A DNA stretch of 64,000 bases from the NCBI RefSeq assembly GCF_015553625.1, contig NZ_JADNGY010000001.1:62001-126000 (forward strand), in the 5' to 3' direction. Below are positions 22,561-30,812 of this stretch, piece by piece (position 1 is the first letter of the stretch; each line of letters starts with the position of its first letter). The DNA is from Streptococcus australis (GTDB lineage: Bacteria > Bacillota > Bacilli > Lactobacillales > Streptococcaceae). A program made the translations under genes and the position numbers. The notes under the pieces were generated by a model. The model was not told the DNA's origin and searched no databases. It was given only the letters and a program-made list of their open reading frames with translations.

Positions 22561-23334
22561 CTATAAACCTGCTTCTTTCAATTTTTGAATGTATTCTTCT
22601 AAAACCAGCTGATGCTTGACCATATACTGGGCATTTTCTACACCAACGTAGCGGAAATGCCAGTTTTCATAGTCCACACCTGTAATCGCATTTTTCCCTT
22701 CTGGATAGCGGAGAACAAAACCATACTGGGGAGCCAAAGCAATAATCTGCTGGGCTACCTCTTCAGACTGTCCATTTGGAGCACTCATATCAATCGCAAG
22801 ACCCGTTTGGTGTTCACTAGCACCTGGAACCTGTACTTGAGCTTGTGCTTGAGCTTCTGCCTCCTCATGAGAAAGACCCGTAGCTTCTAACTGCGCTACC
22901 CGCTCATTATAGAGTTCTGTTTGCTCCTCCACACTTCGATAACCCGAAATCAAGGATTCTTCAGGCGCGACAGCTCTCGCCGCTGCTAGAAACTGTTTCG
23001 TTTGTTCTGCAATCCGACTATCCACCTTGATTTCTTCAACATCAACTAACTGAGGGTTCAGCTCGGCTAACTTGTTGTCCCGATTGACCAGGACTAGGTT
23101 CCAATCCTTGCTAGAAGCTTGAGGAAGGTCTGTTTTAGGTTTTTCTTCCTTTTTTTCAACTTTTTTTGGAGTGGTTGTTTCTACTTTTTTATCTTCAACA
23201 GCGCTCATATGAAGCCATTGAGGTTTCAAATAGAAAATACCCACTCCTGCTCCGATCAGACAGAGACCTAAACAGCAGAGCACGATCCAGCTAACTTTCT
23301 TTTCTCTTTTCTTGGCAAGTTTGTATTTAGTCAT
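22561..23334 (-). CDS. VanY/LdcB-type peptidoglycan carboxypeptidase
   Basis: A 257-residue membrane-anchored peptidase. A cytoplasmic Lys-rich start, a membrane segment (about 14-36) and a Lys/Pro/Thr-rich linker (about 45-75) lead to a VanY domain. Zinc ligands H175 and D182 are in SEHQTGLAID, with H226 in ENWHFRYV beside the catalytic Glu; SGYRS is also conserved. Family members trim D-Ala or L,D-dipeptide ends of muropeptides outside the cell. The start overlaps the upstream phosphatase gene by 8 bases, so they are co-translated. Confidence 0.88.
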   Translation of the reverse strand: MTKYKLAKKREKKVSWIVLCCLGLCLIGAGVGIFYLKPQWLHMSAVEDKKVETTTPKKVEKKEEKPKTDLPQASSKDWNLVLVNRDNKLAELNPQLVDVEEIKVDSRIAEQTKQFLAAARAVAPEESLISGYRSVEEQTELYNERVAQLEATGLSHEEAEAQAQAQVQVPGASEHQTGLAIDMSAPNGQSEEVAQQIIALAPQYGFVLRYPEGKNAITGVDYENWHFRYVGVENAQYMVKHQLVLEEYIQKLKEAGL

Positions 23335-24025
23335 GATCTTCCTCTAACAATTTTGCTCCAACCTGTCGGTATGACATATCTCCAACTGCTTCTAGTTTAA
23401 ATTGGCCATCCTCATACTCAATAACAGTCACACTACCATTGTCCAAGACCAATTCTTTAAAAGCCTTTGGATCAATCAGGTAAATCAAGGTGCTGATGGT
23501 CATCCCATGACTGACCACGATGGCATTGCCACCACCTTGAGACTCAACATCCTTGGCAATTGCCGTAAAGCCTTCCAAAATTCGATCGCGAAGAGTTTCC
23601 CAAGACTCTGCCCAGCCTGCTGTATCCACTTCGACAATTCCTTCAGCCAACTCCATCAAGCTCAAATGATGGAAATCATCGACCCGAAAGACACGTGGCA
23701 GAACCCCCATAAAGAGTTCTCCATCGTAGGCGCCATCAAAGCTTCCAAAACACCATTCGCGAATACGCTTATCATAGCGATAAGGAATTTTACCTGTTAA
23801 CCCTAATTCTTCTAGCACAATCCCCATGGTTTGAATGGTTCGACCAGAGTCACTGGACACAGCTTGTTGGAACTGGATTCCTGCTTGACGCAGACCAATC
23901 CCTAATTCATGAATCCCTCGTTCGCCAGCTTCCGTCAAGGGACTATCGGACCACCCTTGGGCGCGACCGATCGTATTAAACATGGTTTTTCCGTGACGGG
24001 CAATATACAATTTTGTCTTTGCCAT
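23327..24025 (-). CDS. Histidine phosphatase (phosphoglycerate mutase-like), copy 1
   Basis: A 232-residue member of the histidine phosphatase superfamily. The phospho-acceptor His is in ARHGKTMFNTIGRAQGW, the acid Glu in REWCFGSFDG, and the second His in VVSHGMTIS. It is more likely a phosphatase than the glycolytic mutase. It is a close paralogue of the gene immediately upstream (24067-24783); the two share the first 30 residues almost entirely, so they arose by tandem duplication. GGAGG precedes the ATG. It overlaps the VanY-type gene. Confidence 0.85.
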   Translation of the reverse strand: MAKTKLYIARHGKTMFNTIGRAQGWSDSPLTEAGERGIHELGIGLRQAGIQFQQAVSSDSGRTIQTMGIVLEELGLTGKIPYRYDKRIREWCFGSFDGAYDGELFMGVLPRVFRVDDFHHLSLMELAEGIVEVDTAGWAESWETLRDRILEGFTAIAKDVESQGGGNAIVVSHGMTISTLIYLIDPKAFKELVLDNGSVTVIEYEDGQFKLEAVGDMSYRQVGAKLLEEDHD

Positions 24026-24066
24026 TTCTATCCTCCTGCAATTGTTTTCTTCTTATATAAGATATC

Positions 24067-24783
24067 TTATTTTTTCACATCAATTTCTTCTGAATGGGCC
24101 TCTAACCAGTTAGCACCTAGCTTGCGATAAGATTCATCTCCGATGGTCTGGATCGAGAAGTGTCCATTTTCATATTCTACCAGGGTAACACTGCCATTTT
24201 CAACCCTTGGATCTAGCACAATCTCTGGATTTAAAATACACACAAAGGAACCGATAGTCATGCTATGACTGACAACAAGAACATTTCCACCACCCTTAGC
24301 TTCAACTTCTTTAGCAATCTCTTCAAAACCATCTACAATCCGTTTTTTCAACACATCCCATGGTTCAGCCCAACCGGCTGTATCCACTTGGTAGATCCCA
24401 TTCGCTAACTCTTCTAGTGTTAACTTCTTGTAGTCTTCTATATCCAGAACACGGGGAACGACTCCACGGAACAGCTCTCCTCCATAGGCACCATCAAAAC
24501 TTCCAAAACACCATTCCCGGATCTTTTTGTTGAAAGTATAAGGAATCTGATCTGTGAGCCCAAGCTCGTCTAAAACAATCCCCATAGTTTGAATGGCGCG
24601 ACCTGAATCACTGGAAACAGCACGGACAAAGTCCAAACCAGATTCTCTCAACCCAACTCCCAATTCACGGATACCTTCTTCTCCTTGAGCAGTTAAAGGC
24701 GTATCCGACCAACCTTGAGCACGACCTATCGTATTAAACATGGTTTTTCCATGCCGAATAATAAATAATCTTGTTTTCGCCAT
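24067..24783 (-). CDS. Histidine phosphatase (phosphoglycerate mutase-like), copy 2
   Basis: A 238-residue paralogue of the downstream gene. It keeps IRHGKTMFNTIGRAQGW, the REWCFGSFDG acid motif and VVSHSMTIG, so it should be active. Differences cluster in the C-terminal part, which may define substrate. It lies 41 bases upstream of copy 1 and is probably in one transcript with it and the VanY-type gene. In pneumococcus a single homologue follows the UPF0210 and ACT genes, as here, by my recollection of gene order. Confidence 0.85.
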   Translation of the reverse strand: MAKTRLFIIRHGKTMFNTIGRAQGWSDTPLTAQGEEGIRELGVGLRESGLDFVRAVSSDSGRAIQTMGIVLDELGLTDQIPYTFNKKIREWCFGSFDGAYGGELFRGVVPRVLDIEDYKKLTLEELANGIYQVDTAGWAEPWDVLKKRIVDGFEEIAKEVEAKGGGNVLVVSHSMTIGSFVCILNPEIVLDPRVENGSVTLVEYENGHFSIQTIGDESYRKLGANWLEAHSEEIDVKK

Positions 24784-24877
24784 GTGATCTCCTTTTACGT
24801 TCTTCTATTATATCATTTTTTATAAGGAAACTGGCAGCGATGACCTCTAGATTCACTTTCACTAGCTTGGTCAACAG

Positions 24878-24918
24878 TAAAAGCCCTTAGCAAACATTAT
24901 GCTCCAGGGCCATTTTTT
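24878..24918 (-). terminator. Probable terminator after the UPF0210 gene
   Basis: On the minus strand GGCCCT, a loop of about 18 bases and AGGGCTTTT. The stem is short, so this is tentative. Confidence 0.4.
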
Positions 24919-26254
24919 AATTTTTAAAACTATGAACTGGGGCTGGAATTTGACCGCCACGGGCAATAAAGTCAGCTGACGAAGCTTTGTTGACCTTCAT
25001 CACTGGGGCAGATCCAAGAAGTCCTCCAAGTTCTAACATATCGCCTTCTTTTCCATAAGGAATAATCCGAACTGCTGTGGTCTTTTGGTTGATCACTCCG
25101 ATAGCTGCTTCATCGGCAATCATAGCCGCAATGGTCGTATCCGGAGTATCAGATGGGATAGCAATCATATCCAGACCAACTGAACAGATGGCAGTCATGG
25201 CTTCCAATTTTTCCAGGTTGATATGACCTGATTGGACCGCCGCAATCATCCCCTCATCTTCTGAGACCGGAATGAAGGCACCTGACAATCCACCGACTTG
25301 GTTACAAGCCATGATGCCGCCTTTTTTCACTTGGTCATTGAGCAGTGCCAGCGCTGCGGTTGTCCCGTGGGTTCCTACTACTTCAAGCCCCATCGCTTCG
25401 AGGACACGGGCAACCGAATCCCCAACAGCCGGCGTTGGCGCGAGAGACAAATCGACAATACCAAACTCAACACCGAGACGTTCACTAGCCATTTGACCAA
25501 CCAGTTGCCCGACACGAGTAATCTTGAAGGCTGTCTTCTTGACGGTTTCAGCCAATACATCAAAGCTTGCACCAGGAACTTTTTCAATCGCCCGTTGGAC
25601 AACACCAGGTCCTGAAACCCCAACGTTGATGACAACATCCGCTTCACCAACACCGTGGAAAGCCCCTGCCATAAAAGGATTATCTTCTACTGCATTAGCA
25701 AAGACCACCAGTTTCCCTGGCCCCATCGGATCTGCTTGGGAAGCTTCTTTAATGATACGGCCCATGTCTCGGACAGCAGTCATATTGATCCCTGTCTTAG
25801 TGGAACCAATGTTAACCGAAGAGCAGACAAAATCGGTCTCTGCTAGAGCGCGAGGAATGGAATTGATGAGGATTTCATCCCCTTTTTGGTAGCCTTTTTG
25901 AACCAGGGCTGAGAAGCCGCCGATAAAGTTGACCCCAACTTCTTTAGCAGCACGATCCAGCGCCTTGGCAAAGGGCACATAGTCTGTCGCATTGGTTGCT
26001 GCACCGATAATGGAAATCGGAGTGACCGAAACCCGCTTGTTCACAATCGGAATGCCGAGTTCTGCTGCAATCTCATCCCCGACAGCTACTAAGTCCTTGG
26101 CCTTTGTTACAATCTTCTGGTAGACTTTTTCAGCCGCCTTATCGATATCTGGATCAATACAATCTAGCAGTGAGATTCCCATGGTGATGGTCCGAACATC
26201 AAAGTTCTGCTCCTCAATCATGGCAATGGTTTCTGTTACCTGTTTAATGTCCAT
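24917..26254 (-). CDS. UPF0210 (DUF711) PFL-like family protein
   Basis: A 445-residue protein of the UPF0210 family, which has a pyruvate formate-lyase-like barrel but no glycyl-radical motif or paired active-site Cys. Conserved stretches include GISLLDC near 27, [14 protein letters not shown] near 210 and [18 protein letters not shown] near 265. The biochemical role is unknown. It is consistently paired with the ACT-domain gene, here 18 bases upstream, which suggests amino-acid-responsive control of the complex. Confidence 0.88.
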   Translation of the reverse strand: MDIKQVTETIAMIEEQNFDVRTITMGISLLDCIDPDIDKAAEKVYQKIVTKAKDLVAVGDEIAAELGIPIVNKRVSVTPISIIGAATNATDYVPFAKALDRAAKEVGVNFIGGFSALVQKGYQKGDEILINSIPRALAETDFVCSSVNIGSTKTGINMTAVRDMGRIIKEASQADPMGPGKLVVFANAVEDNPFMAGAFHGVGEADVVINVGVSGPGVVQRAIEKVPGASFDVLAETVKKTAFKITRVGQLVGQMASERLGVEFGIVDLSLAPTPAVGDSVARVLEAMGLEVVGTHGTTAALALLNDQVKKGGIMACNQVGGLSGAFIPVSEDEGMIAAVQSGHINLEKLEAMTAICSVGLDMIAIPSDTPDTTIAAMIADEAAIGVINQKTTAVRIIPYGKEGDMLELGGLLGSAPVMKVNKASSADFIARGGQIPAPVHSFKN

Positions 26255-26272
26255 ATTTCTACCACCTCACTC

Positions 26273-26539
26273 TTACAAATTGTGCATGGCATCAAAAATC
26301 GCAGCGCTCTGGATATTGATTTTTACATGAAGAGACTGACCGAATTCTTCTAATTCTGAACGAAGCTGTGTGAAATCTTTTTTCTCATCCGATGTCACGA
26401 CCGCCATCATAGTGAAGTACTCATCCAATACGGTCTGGGAAATATCATCGATATTGAGTCCCAACTCTGCCACTTTAGTCGCAACACCTGCTACGATTCC
26501 TTTTTGGTCTTTTCCGACAACTGTAATAATTGCTTTCAT
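26273..26539 (-). CDS. ACT domain protein (UPF0237)
   Basis: An 88-residue stand-alone ACT domain starting KAIITVVGKDQKGIVAGVA, the usual ligand-contact loop. ACT domains bind amino acids and control partner enzymes. It is the first gene of a pair with UPF0210; spacing is 18 bases. It is the last core gene before the rpsI-associated accessory block, whose left relic begins about 100 bases upstream. Confidence 0.9.
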   Translation of the reverse strand: MKAIITVVGKDQKGIVAGVATKVAELGLNIDDISQTVLDEYFTMMAVVTSDEKKDFTQLRSELEEFGQSLHVKINIQSAAIFDAMHNL

Positions 26540-26636
26540 TTCACTGCTCCATTCTATTTATTTGCTTCCATTGTAGCATATTCCCCTTAAAATCGCTTAA
26601 ATGTTTTAGAAAAGGTTCGGTTTTACAAATAAAAAT

Positions 26637-26720
26637 AAGACATTCAAGAGAATCTCTTGAATGTCTGTAAATCTTAATATCATGATCAATCAACGGATGG
26701 CTCAAGCGATGTTTCTTAAG
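26637..26720. repeat. Relic of the rpsI 3' end and terminator (left border candidate)
   Basis: AGACATTCAAGAG, loop, CTCTTGAATGTCT then TGTAAATCTTAATAT and a tail with GATGTTTCTTAAG. This parallels the true rpsI terminator and 3' end at 41066-41177 (CTTGAATGTCTGTAAA is identical, and GATG-TTTCTTAAG matches if CTTTACGAGC is deleted). It also acts as the terminator of the CPBP gene. I take it as the oldest distal attachment relic. Confidence 0.45.
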
Positions 26721-26744
26721 GTAGCAGCTGAGGAAACACAGATG

Positions 26745-27452
26745 TTAAACAAGAAAATGCCAGTAGATATAATTAAAGATGAAAATCCAGATTGGTTTCC
26801 AAAATGTAAGAAAGTTGCTAAAGCCATGCAAGAAGATGGGCAATCGGATATCTTTATATTTCTTATAGACAGCAGCAAAGAAGAGCCCCGAACAGAAATA
26901 AAGAGCAAAGGTTATAGGATCCCGATATTGATGGATCAGATGAAAGGCTGCAAAGAGAAAGCCCGAAAGCAAAACATCTAAATGAAACTTGCTTTCTTTA
27001 AAGAAGGCATTCATCAGATATCCTCTGAAAATAAATTCCTCTATCATAGGAGATGTAATGGTTGCTAGGACAAAAAACAGAGTAGACGAAATACCGGGAC
27101 CATTTAGATAAATAGAGGTTGGCAATTTGGTTTGACGAACAACAGGAACAAGCAAATCTTGAAAAGTTTGCAGCACCCATCTCTCAAAAAAGAACCACAG
27201 GATCACCAGAGCAAAATACCTCAGATAGGACCTCTTCCATTTCTGTTTGTTTGAACGGAAGTCTATTTTCTGCTTTTTTAACCAAAATAGAATGGCAATG
27301 AGAAGCAAAGAGTAGAGAATCAAATACATGAAATAAAGAAAACTTAAATCACCATTGAAAACTCCGGTTAAGTAGATACCAAGACCTTCGATCCCAAACA
27401 TAAATAGAACTAACAGGAATAGGATAGCGACTCCACGTTTAGCATATTTCAT
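26745..27452 (-). CDS. CPBP-family intramembrane metalloprotease
   Basis: A 235-residue polytopic membrane protein of the CAAX protease/bacteriocin-processing (Abi) family. The paired Glu motif EEFIFRGYL (about 139-147), FAAFHL (about 168) and HGFSNFL (about 215) supply the metal-binding residues. About six membrane segments are visible. Members process prenylated proteins or peptides or give bacteriocin self-immunity; the substrate is unknown. GGAG lies 10 bases before the ATG. It lies just inside the left border of the rpsI-associated block. Confidence 0.85.
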   Translation of the reverse strand: MKYAKRGVAILFLLVLFMFGIEGLGIYLTGVFNGDLSFLYFMYLILYSLLLIAILFWLKKQKIDFRSNKQKWKRSYLRYFALVILWFFFERWVLQTFQDLLVPVVRQTKLPTSIYLNGPGISSTLFFVLATITSPMIEEFIFRGYLMNAFFKESKFHLDVLLSGFLFAAFHLIHQYRDPITFALYFCSGLFFAAVYKKYKDIRLPIFLHGFSNFLTFWKPIWIFIFNYIYWHFLV

Positions 27453-27791
27453 ATCATCTATTCTCCAATATCATTCTTTCGTACAATTATGTACAAATAT
27501 AACACATGGAAAAACTTGTAGGCAAGGTGGCCCTCAATTGTCCCTTTTTGAACAGAAAGTGTCATCTTCTTTTGTTTTTTACTCCACTTTGCTAAGAAAA
27601 AACAGCCGTTTAGATTTTCTAGCCTGACGATTCTACAATCTATTATCCCTTCATCATCTGGACGATTTTGTTTTGAAATAGCTGAAGACTGATCTTTCTT
27701 CAATTAGAAAACAAGGCCGCTACTTATTCATCCCTCTTTTTCACGATATCGTAAGGACTCATTCCAACTTTCAGATTAGCGTAGCGAAAAT

Positions 27792-27820
27792 TTGACTTTC
27801 CATTCCAGAAGGCATATACT
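27792..27820 (+). promoter_or_regulatory. Promoter of the CsbD-like gene
   Basis: TTGACT (27792-27797), 17 bases, TATACT (27815-27820). The leader then holds a long AT stem: AAATAGTTTTATTTTTTTAAT pairs with ATTAAAAAAACTATTT, ending 8 bases before the ribosome site. The remaining gap (27453-27791) shows no convincing gene. Confidence 0.7.
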
Positions 27821-27911
27821 TATATTAATCTGAGATAAATAGTTTTATTTTTTTAATTAAACTGTCTTGAATTCAGATTAAAAAAACTATTTACTTAACG
27901 GAGGTGGCGCT

Positions 27912-28115
27912 ATGTCATTAGAAGATAAATTAAACCAAGTTAAAGGTTCTGTTAAAGAAGGTCTCGGTAAAGTAACCGGCGACACAAAAACAGAAGCTGA
28001 AGGCGTTGCTGAAAAAGTTGCATCAAAAGCAAAAGAAGTTGCTGAAGACGCAAAAGAAGCTGTCGAAGGAGCTATCAAGGGTGTGAAAAACATCCTTCAC
28101 AAAGACGATAACTAA
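27912..28115 (+). CDS. CsbD-like stress protein
   Basis: A 67-residue hydrophilic Lys/Glu/Ala-rich protein. The start [24 protein letters not shown] is the CsbD signature, a small general-stress protein of unknown mechanism. The rest is repetitive ([14 protein letters not shown]), predicted as an amphipathic helix like LEA proteins. GGAGGTGG is its strong ribosome site. It has its own promoter and a strong terminator, consistent with high stress-induced expression. Confidence 0.88.
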   Translation: MSLEDKLNQVKGSVKEGLGKVTGDTKTEAEGVAEKVASKAKEVAEDAKEAVEGAIKGVKNILHKDDN

Positions 28116-28127
28116 TCGTTATCATTC

Positions 28128-28176
28128 TAAAACCACCCTATTTTCTGCAGTCACGTTTGACTGTGGAAGATAGGGT
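28128..28176 (+). terminator. Terminator of the CsbD-like gene
   Basis: AAAACCACCCTAT...CTGCAGTCA pairs with TGACTGTGG...ATAGGGTGGTTTTTT: a long two-part stem with a T-run. Confidence 0.9.
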
Positions 28177-28208
28177 GGTTTTTTGTTTATCTTTGATTTA
28201 GTTTGGGT

Positions 28209-28275
28209 GTAGAAAAAAGCACCTCGAATAATACGAAATGCTTTGAATTAATAAGAATAAATTGTTAGATTTTGA
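28209..28275. repeat. Possible decayed rpsI-type terminator and junction
   Basis: AGAAAAAAGCACCTCG...AATACGAAATGCTTTGAATTAATAAG resembles the terminator plus spacer of the copies at 31347 and 34016 (AGAAAAAGCATCCCG...ATACGAAATGCTTTCAATAAG), but the rpsI codons that should follow are lost. It also serves as a weak terminator for the nuclease gene. Confidence 0.35.
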
Positions 28276-28307
28276 AGCAACTCCATAATTTAGCACAAAA
28301 GTCAACA

Positions 28308-29063
28308 TCACTCCTTCTTAAAGCTTCCATCACTATAGTTTATTTTATAACCATTTGCGGTATTATATACAACAACTACTTCATCTATTTCTCCATCGGA
28401 CGATTTCATTGAAACTATTACATATTGAGGAATTAGTTCCTTTTTATGATAATAAGGAGTTGCTTGGTAATATAAGACTCCTCCTTCCTTATGAGCCTCT
28501 AACCATTGCTGGGCTTTTTTCTCTGGATAACGCATACCACCATCATTCTCGCCAACATTTTGAGTACGAGTTCCTGTGATTAAATTCTCTTTTTTGGCAT
28601 TTCCACCAAGACTATTCGCAATTAAGTGACTACGATTCCAAAAGAAACCGTTATATATAGATCCATTTGAACTAATGATTTCGGCCTTTTCCTCATTCTT
28701 TTTCCAACCGCTTGGATCAGACGAACCATCAGTCGCAAAAGGTAGTCTATTCCCTCTAGAATTCTCAACATTTTGATAAATCAGACTACCTTTTACTTCA
28801 GTTGTCCTTCCAAGATCATCTAATCCTCCATATTCAATTTCACCATTTTTGGGAAACTTTTTTGGTTTGATTGAACTTTTGCCAACTGATACATAGTAAT
28901 TAGAATACTCGTCTATTGACCATTTAGGAATCTTTATCTTTTCACCATTGATTTTTACTTTAGCCTCTGTATTTCCCCATGCAGCTACATTATTAACACC
29001 TACAAAAGAACCACTAATTAATAATATAAGAATGACATATATTACTTTTCTTAATTTTTTCAT
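28308..29063 (-). CDS. Secreted DNA/RNA non-specific endonuclease (streptodornase-like)
   Basis: A 251-residue exported nuclease. A signal peptide (about 1-28, ending NNVAAWG) is followed by a beta-beta-alpha metal nuclease domain. The catalytic His is in WNRSHLIANSLGG (about 140), followed by NLITGTRTQNVGENDGGMRYPE, the block typical of streptococcal secreted DNases. It may act in nutrient capture, escape from DNA nets or acquisition of DNA. GGGAG precedes the ATG, with a TATAAT box and an imperfect cre-like AGAAAGCGTTTTTA further upstream. Low GC and the neighbouring relics suggest acquisition. Confidence 0.85.
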   Translation of the reverse strand: MKKLRKVIYVILILLISGSFVGVNNVAAWGNTEAKVKINGEKIKIPKWSIDEYSNYYVSVGKSSIKPKKFPKNGEIEYGGLDDLGRTTEVKGSLIYQNVENSRGNRLPFATDGSSDPSGWKKNEEKAEIISSNGSIYNGFFWNRSHLIANSLGGNAKKENLITGTRTQNVGENDGGMRYPEKKAQQWLEAHKEGGVLYYQATPYYHKKELIPQYVIVSMKSSDGEIDEVVVVYNTANGYKINYSDGSFKKE

Positions 29064-29290
29064 ATTTTTCTCCCAAATTTTTCTACTCCAATTATATCAA
29101 AAAGAAAGCGTTTTTATTACTTTTTAAAAAATATTAATTCCATTTTTAGGGTTCGAACTGTTAAAGCAATTCTATTGCCGGCCATTATAAAAATAGTTTT
29201 CGATCCAATAATGTTTCACAACTTTACTACAAGGAAATTAAATTTTTTGCATTTACACAACTTATTTCAGCAGTGTTATCTTTTGTGTTT

Positions 29291-29602
29291 TCATTTTTTA
29301 AAGAATTCTTTCCCAAAAACGTCCCTAAGCCATGAACTAGTATAATCATACCTATCACCAAACCTTATAATAGTCAAATCTTGAACCTCAGTGGCAGCAA
29401 CCGATATTTTTATTTCTCTTGGAAAATGTAACCGGCGCAGATTTAGTTTTGTTTTAAGATAAATATCCCCAAACATTTCATCACTGCCTCTCACTTCTCC
29501 ATATTTTCTTGCAATTTTGAGACATTTAGAAAACACTTCTTTTTTTGTGCCGGTAACAGACAATAAATTTCTATTTATAAAAATGTACGGTATTAGTTTC
29601 AT
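29291..29602 (-). CDS. Hypothetical island protein, 103 residues
   Basis: An unrecognised basic protein of 103 residues, mixed alpha/beta, with no membrane segment. AAGGA lies 9 bases before the ATG. It is the last gene of a minus-strand run of four small genes (30530 to 29291) in very AT-rich DNA, 91 bases after the Cys-pair protein gene. I see no motif; it may be an accessory or immunity factor of the cluster. Confidence 0.55.
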   Translation of the reverse strand: MKLIPYIFINRNLLSVTGTKKEVFSKCLKIARKYGEVRGSDEMFGDIYLKTKLNLRRLHFPREIKISVAATEVQDLTIIRFGDRYDYTSSWLRDVFGKEFFKK

Positions 29603-29693
29603 TCTTAAACTTCCTTATGTGATTTTTTTAAGACTGTTATAAACATCTAACAAGAATACGGGCAAAGAGGCAATAGGAGTTTTTCTAAGGTGT

Positions 29694-29900
29694 TTACAAT
29701 CCTAATCGTTCCGAATCCCAGTTTCCATATTCGTCATACCCAAATCCATCAGGATCTATTGCATCAATTCCACATTGCTCTAGAAACCTAGAACAGTCAT
29801 GACAATAATAAGACTCATAGCTTTCATCGCTACCTTCCCAATCAATTTCATGCTTGGTAAACAACTCACTACACTCACTACATTCGTATAATTTTGACAT
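29694..29900 (-). CDS. Small double-CxxC (zinc-ribbon-like) acidic protein
   Basis: A 68-residue acidic protein with two Cys pairs, YECSECSELF (about 6-13) and YYCHDCSRFL (about 32-39), which should bind one zinc. The C-terminal half is very acidic (IDAIDPDGFGYDEYGNWDSE), possibly a nucleic-acid mimic or a protein-contact tail. AGGAG lies 8 bases before the ATG. It is translated 21 bases after the glycine-rich membrane protein gene, so they share a transcript. Function unknown. Confidence 0.65.
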   Translation of the reverse strand: MSKLYECSECSELFTKHEIDWEGSDESYESYYCHDCSRFLEQCGIDAIDPDGFGYDEYGNWDSERLGL

Positions 29901-29921
29901 AATATAAACTCCTATTTCAAA

Positions 29922-30263
29922 TTAGATATCTATATGTTCAACAAAGTCAATAATTTTTAATTTCATTGCTTTTGTAATTGGTTGTTTTCTAATATTTTTA
30001 ATCATTTCAGACTTAGACGTAGTCTTTAATTGTTCTTTAACTACGCGCTTTGCTACTTCTTCATAACCGTATCCAGCAATTGAATCTGCAGCTAAACCTA
30101 AAAATCCTAATAAAGCAATTCCACCCAACATGCCAAATGGTCCAAGAGCAGCCAATGCTGCAGTTAATGCTGCAGCACCTGCTAGACCTGTTGTACTCAT
30201 TGCTATTAACAAGACTACAGCCGGCAAACCAAAACCTGCTAATTTCCTAACAATTGCGTCCAT
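29922..30263 (-). CDS. Glycine/alanine-rich membrane protein of orphan cluster
   Basis: A 113-residue protein. Residues about 10-65 are two hydrophobic helices crowded with Gly and Ala (STTGLAGAAALTAALAALG and GMLGGIALLGFLGLAA), a glycine-zipper pattern suited to tight helix packing or pore formation. The C-terminal half (about 68-113) is soluble, basic and helical (AKRVVKEQLKTTSKSEM). I recall similar small proteins of unknown function in other phyla, but no named family. AGGAG precedes the ATG. It lies between a one-span membrane protein and a Cys-pair protein, opposite a membrane-tethered regulator. Confidence 0.7.
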   Translation of the reverse strand: MDAIVRKLAGFGLPAVVLLIAMSTTGLAGAAALTAALAALGPFGMLGGIALLGFLGLAADSIAGYGYEEVAKRVVKEQLKTTSKSEMIKNIRKQPITKAMKLKIIDFVEHIDI

Positions 30264-30290
30264 AATAATTCTCTCCTTTATTAGTGTAGC

Positions 30291-30530
30291 TTACATTTCT
30301 CTTATACAATTCACGACAGAAAATGAATTAACTAACCCAATTTTATATTTTTTGTTAATCAATTTCACGCATTCAGAGAAACTCAATTTATTTTCCTTTA
30401 TAAATTCAATTTCTTCCCCGCCATTCTTAATCATATAGTCTGCAAATTTTGAGGCAATAATATATCTTCTAACAACGAAATAAATCATTCCAAAAACCAA
30501 CACAATATTAAGTATTACTTGTAAATCCAT
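30291..30530 (-). CDS. Single-span membrane protein, first gene of orphan cluster
   Basis: A 79-residue protein with one N-terminal membrane segment (about 4-20) and a basic soluble tail with a Lys/Glu-rich middle (about 30-60). The start at 30530 is set by AGGAGG 9 bases upstream; the longer reading frame from 30560 runs over that site. It is followed 27 bases later by the glycine-rich membrane protein gene. A perfect palindrome overlaps the likely promoter. Function unknown. Confidence 0.6.
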   Translation of the reverse strand: MDLQVILNIVLVFGMIYFVVRRYIIASKFADYMIKNGGEEIEFIKENKLSFSECVKLINKKYKIGLVNSFSVVNCIREM

Positions 30531-30561
30531 TCTGACTTTCCTCCTATAATGGCACGGCACG

Positions 30562-30576
30562 GTGTATACTACACCA
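30562..30576. promoter_or_regulatory. Palindromic operator candidate
   Basis: GGTGTA-TAC-TACACC, a perfect 6-base-arm inverted repeat. It overlaps a possible -10 box (TATACA on the minus strand, 18 bases from ATGACC) for the four-gene run. A GGTGT half-site also lies at 30804-30808 in front of the divergent HTH gene. This suggests binding by that regulator. Confidence 0.45.
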
Positions 30577-30812
30577 AAAAACTTCTGGTCATGTTTCTGA
30601 CATAGAATCTAGAACAAACATATGACTCACTTTATTTTTAATAAGCTAATCATAACTTTATTCCTCACTTTCTTAAGAATACCAATATTATAGTCCATTG
30701 TTTTTCTTTTGTCAAATATTTTTTACTCAAATTATATTTTTGACCAAAACAATGCTTTTTTATGTCCCAAATTTCTGTTATAATGTAAATACAGAATTGT
30801 AGGTGTCGTGAA

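Noticed and set aside
26661-26981. 106-codon plus-strand frame opposite the CPBP gene
   Set aside because: Antisense to a clear membrane protease with intact motifs; no ribosome site or promoter.
27458-27703. 81-codon frame upstream of the CPBP gene
   Set aside because: TTG start without a ribosome site, low-complexity composition and no recognisable fold; more likely spacer.
30050-30438. Plus-strand frames with Leu/Gln repeats
   Set aside because: Produced by the Ala/Gly repeat of the glycine-rich membrane gene read on the other strand.
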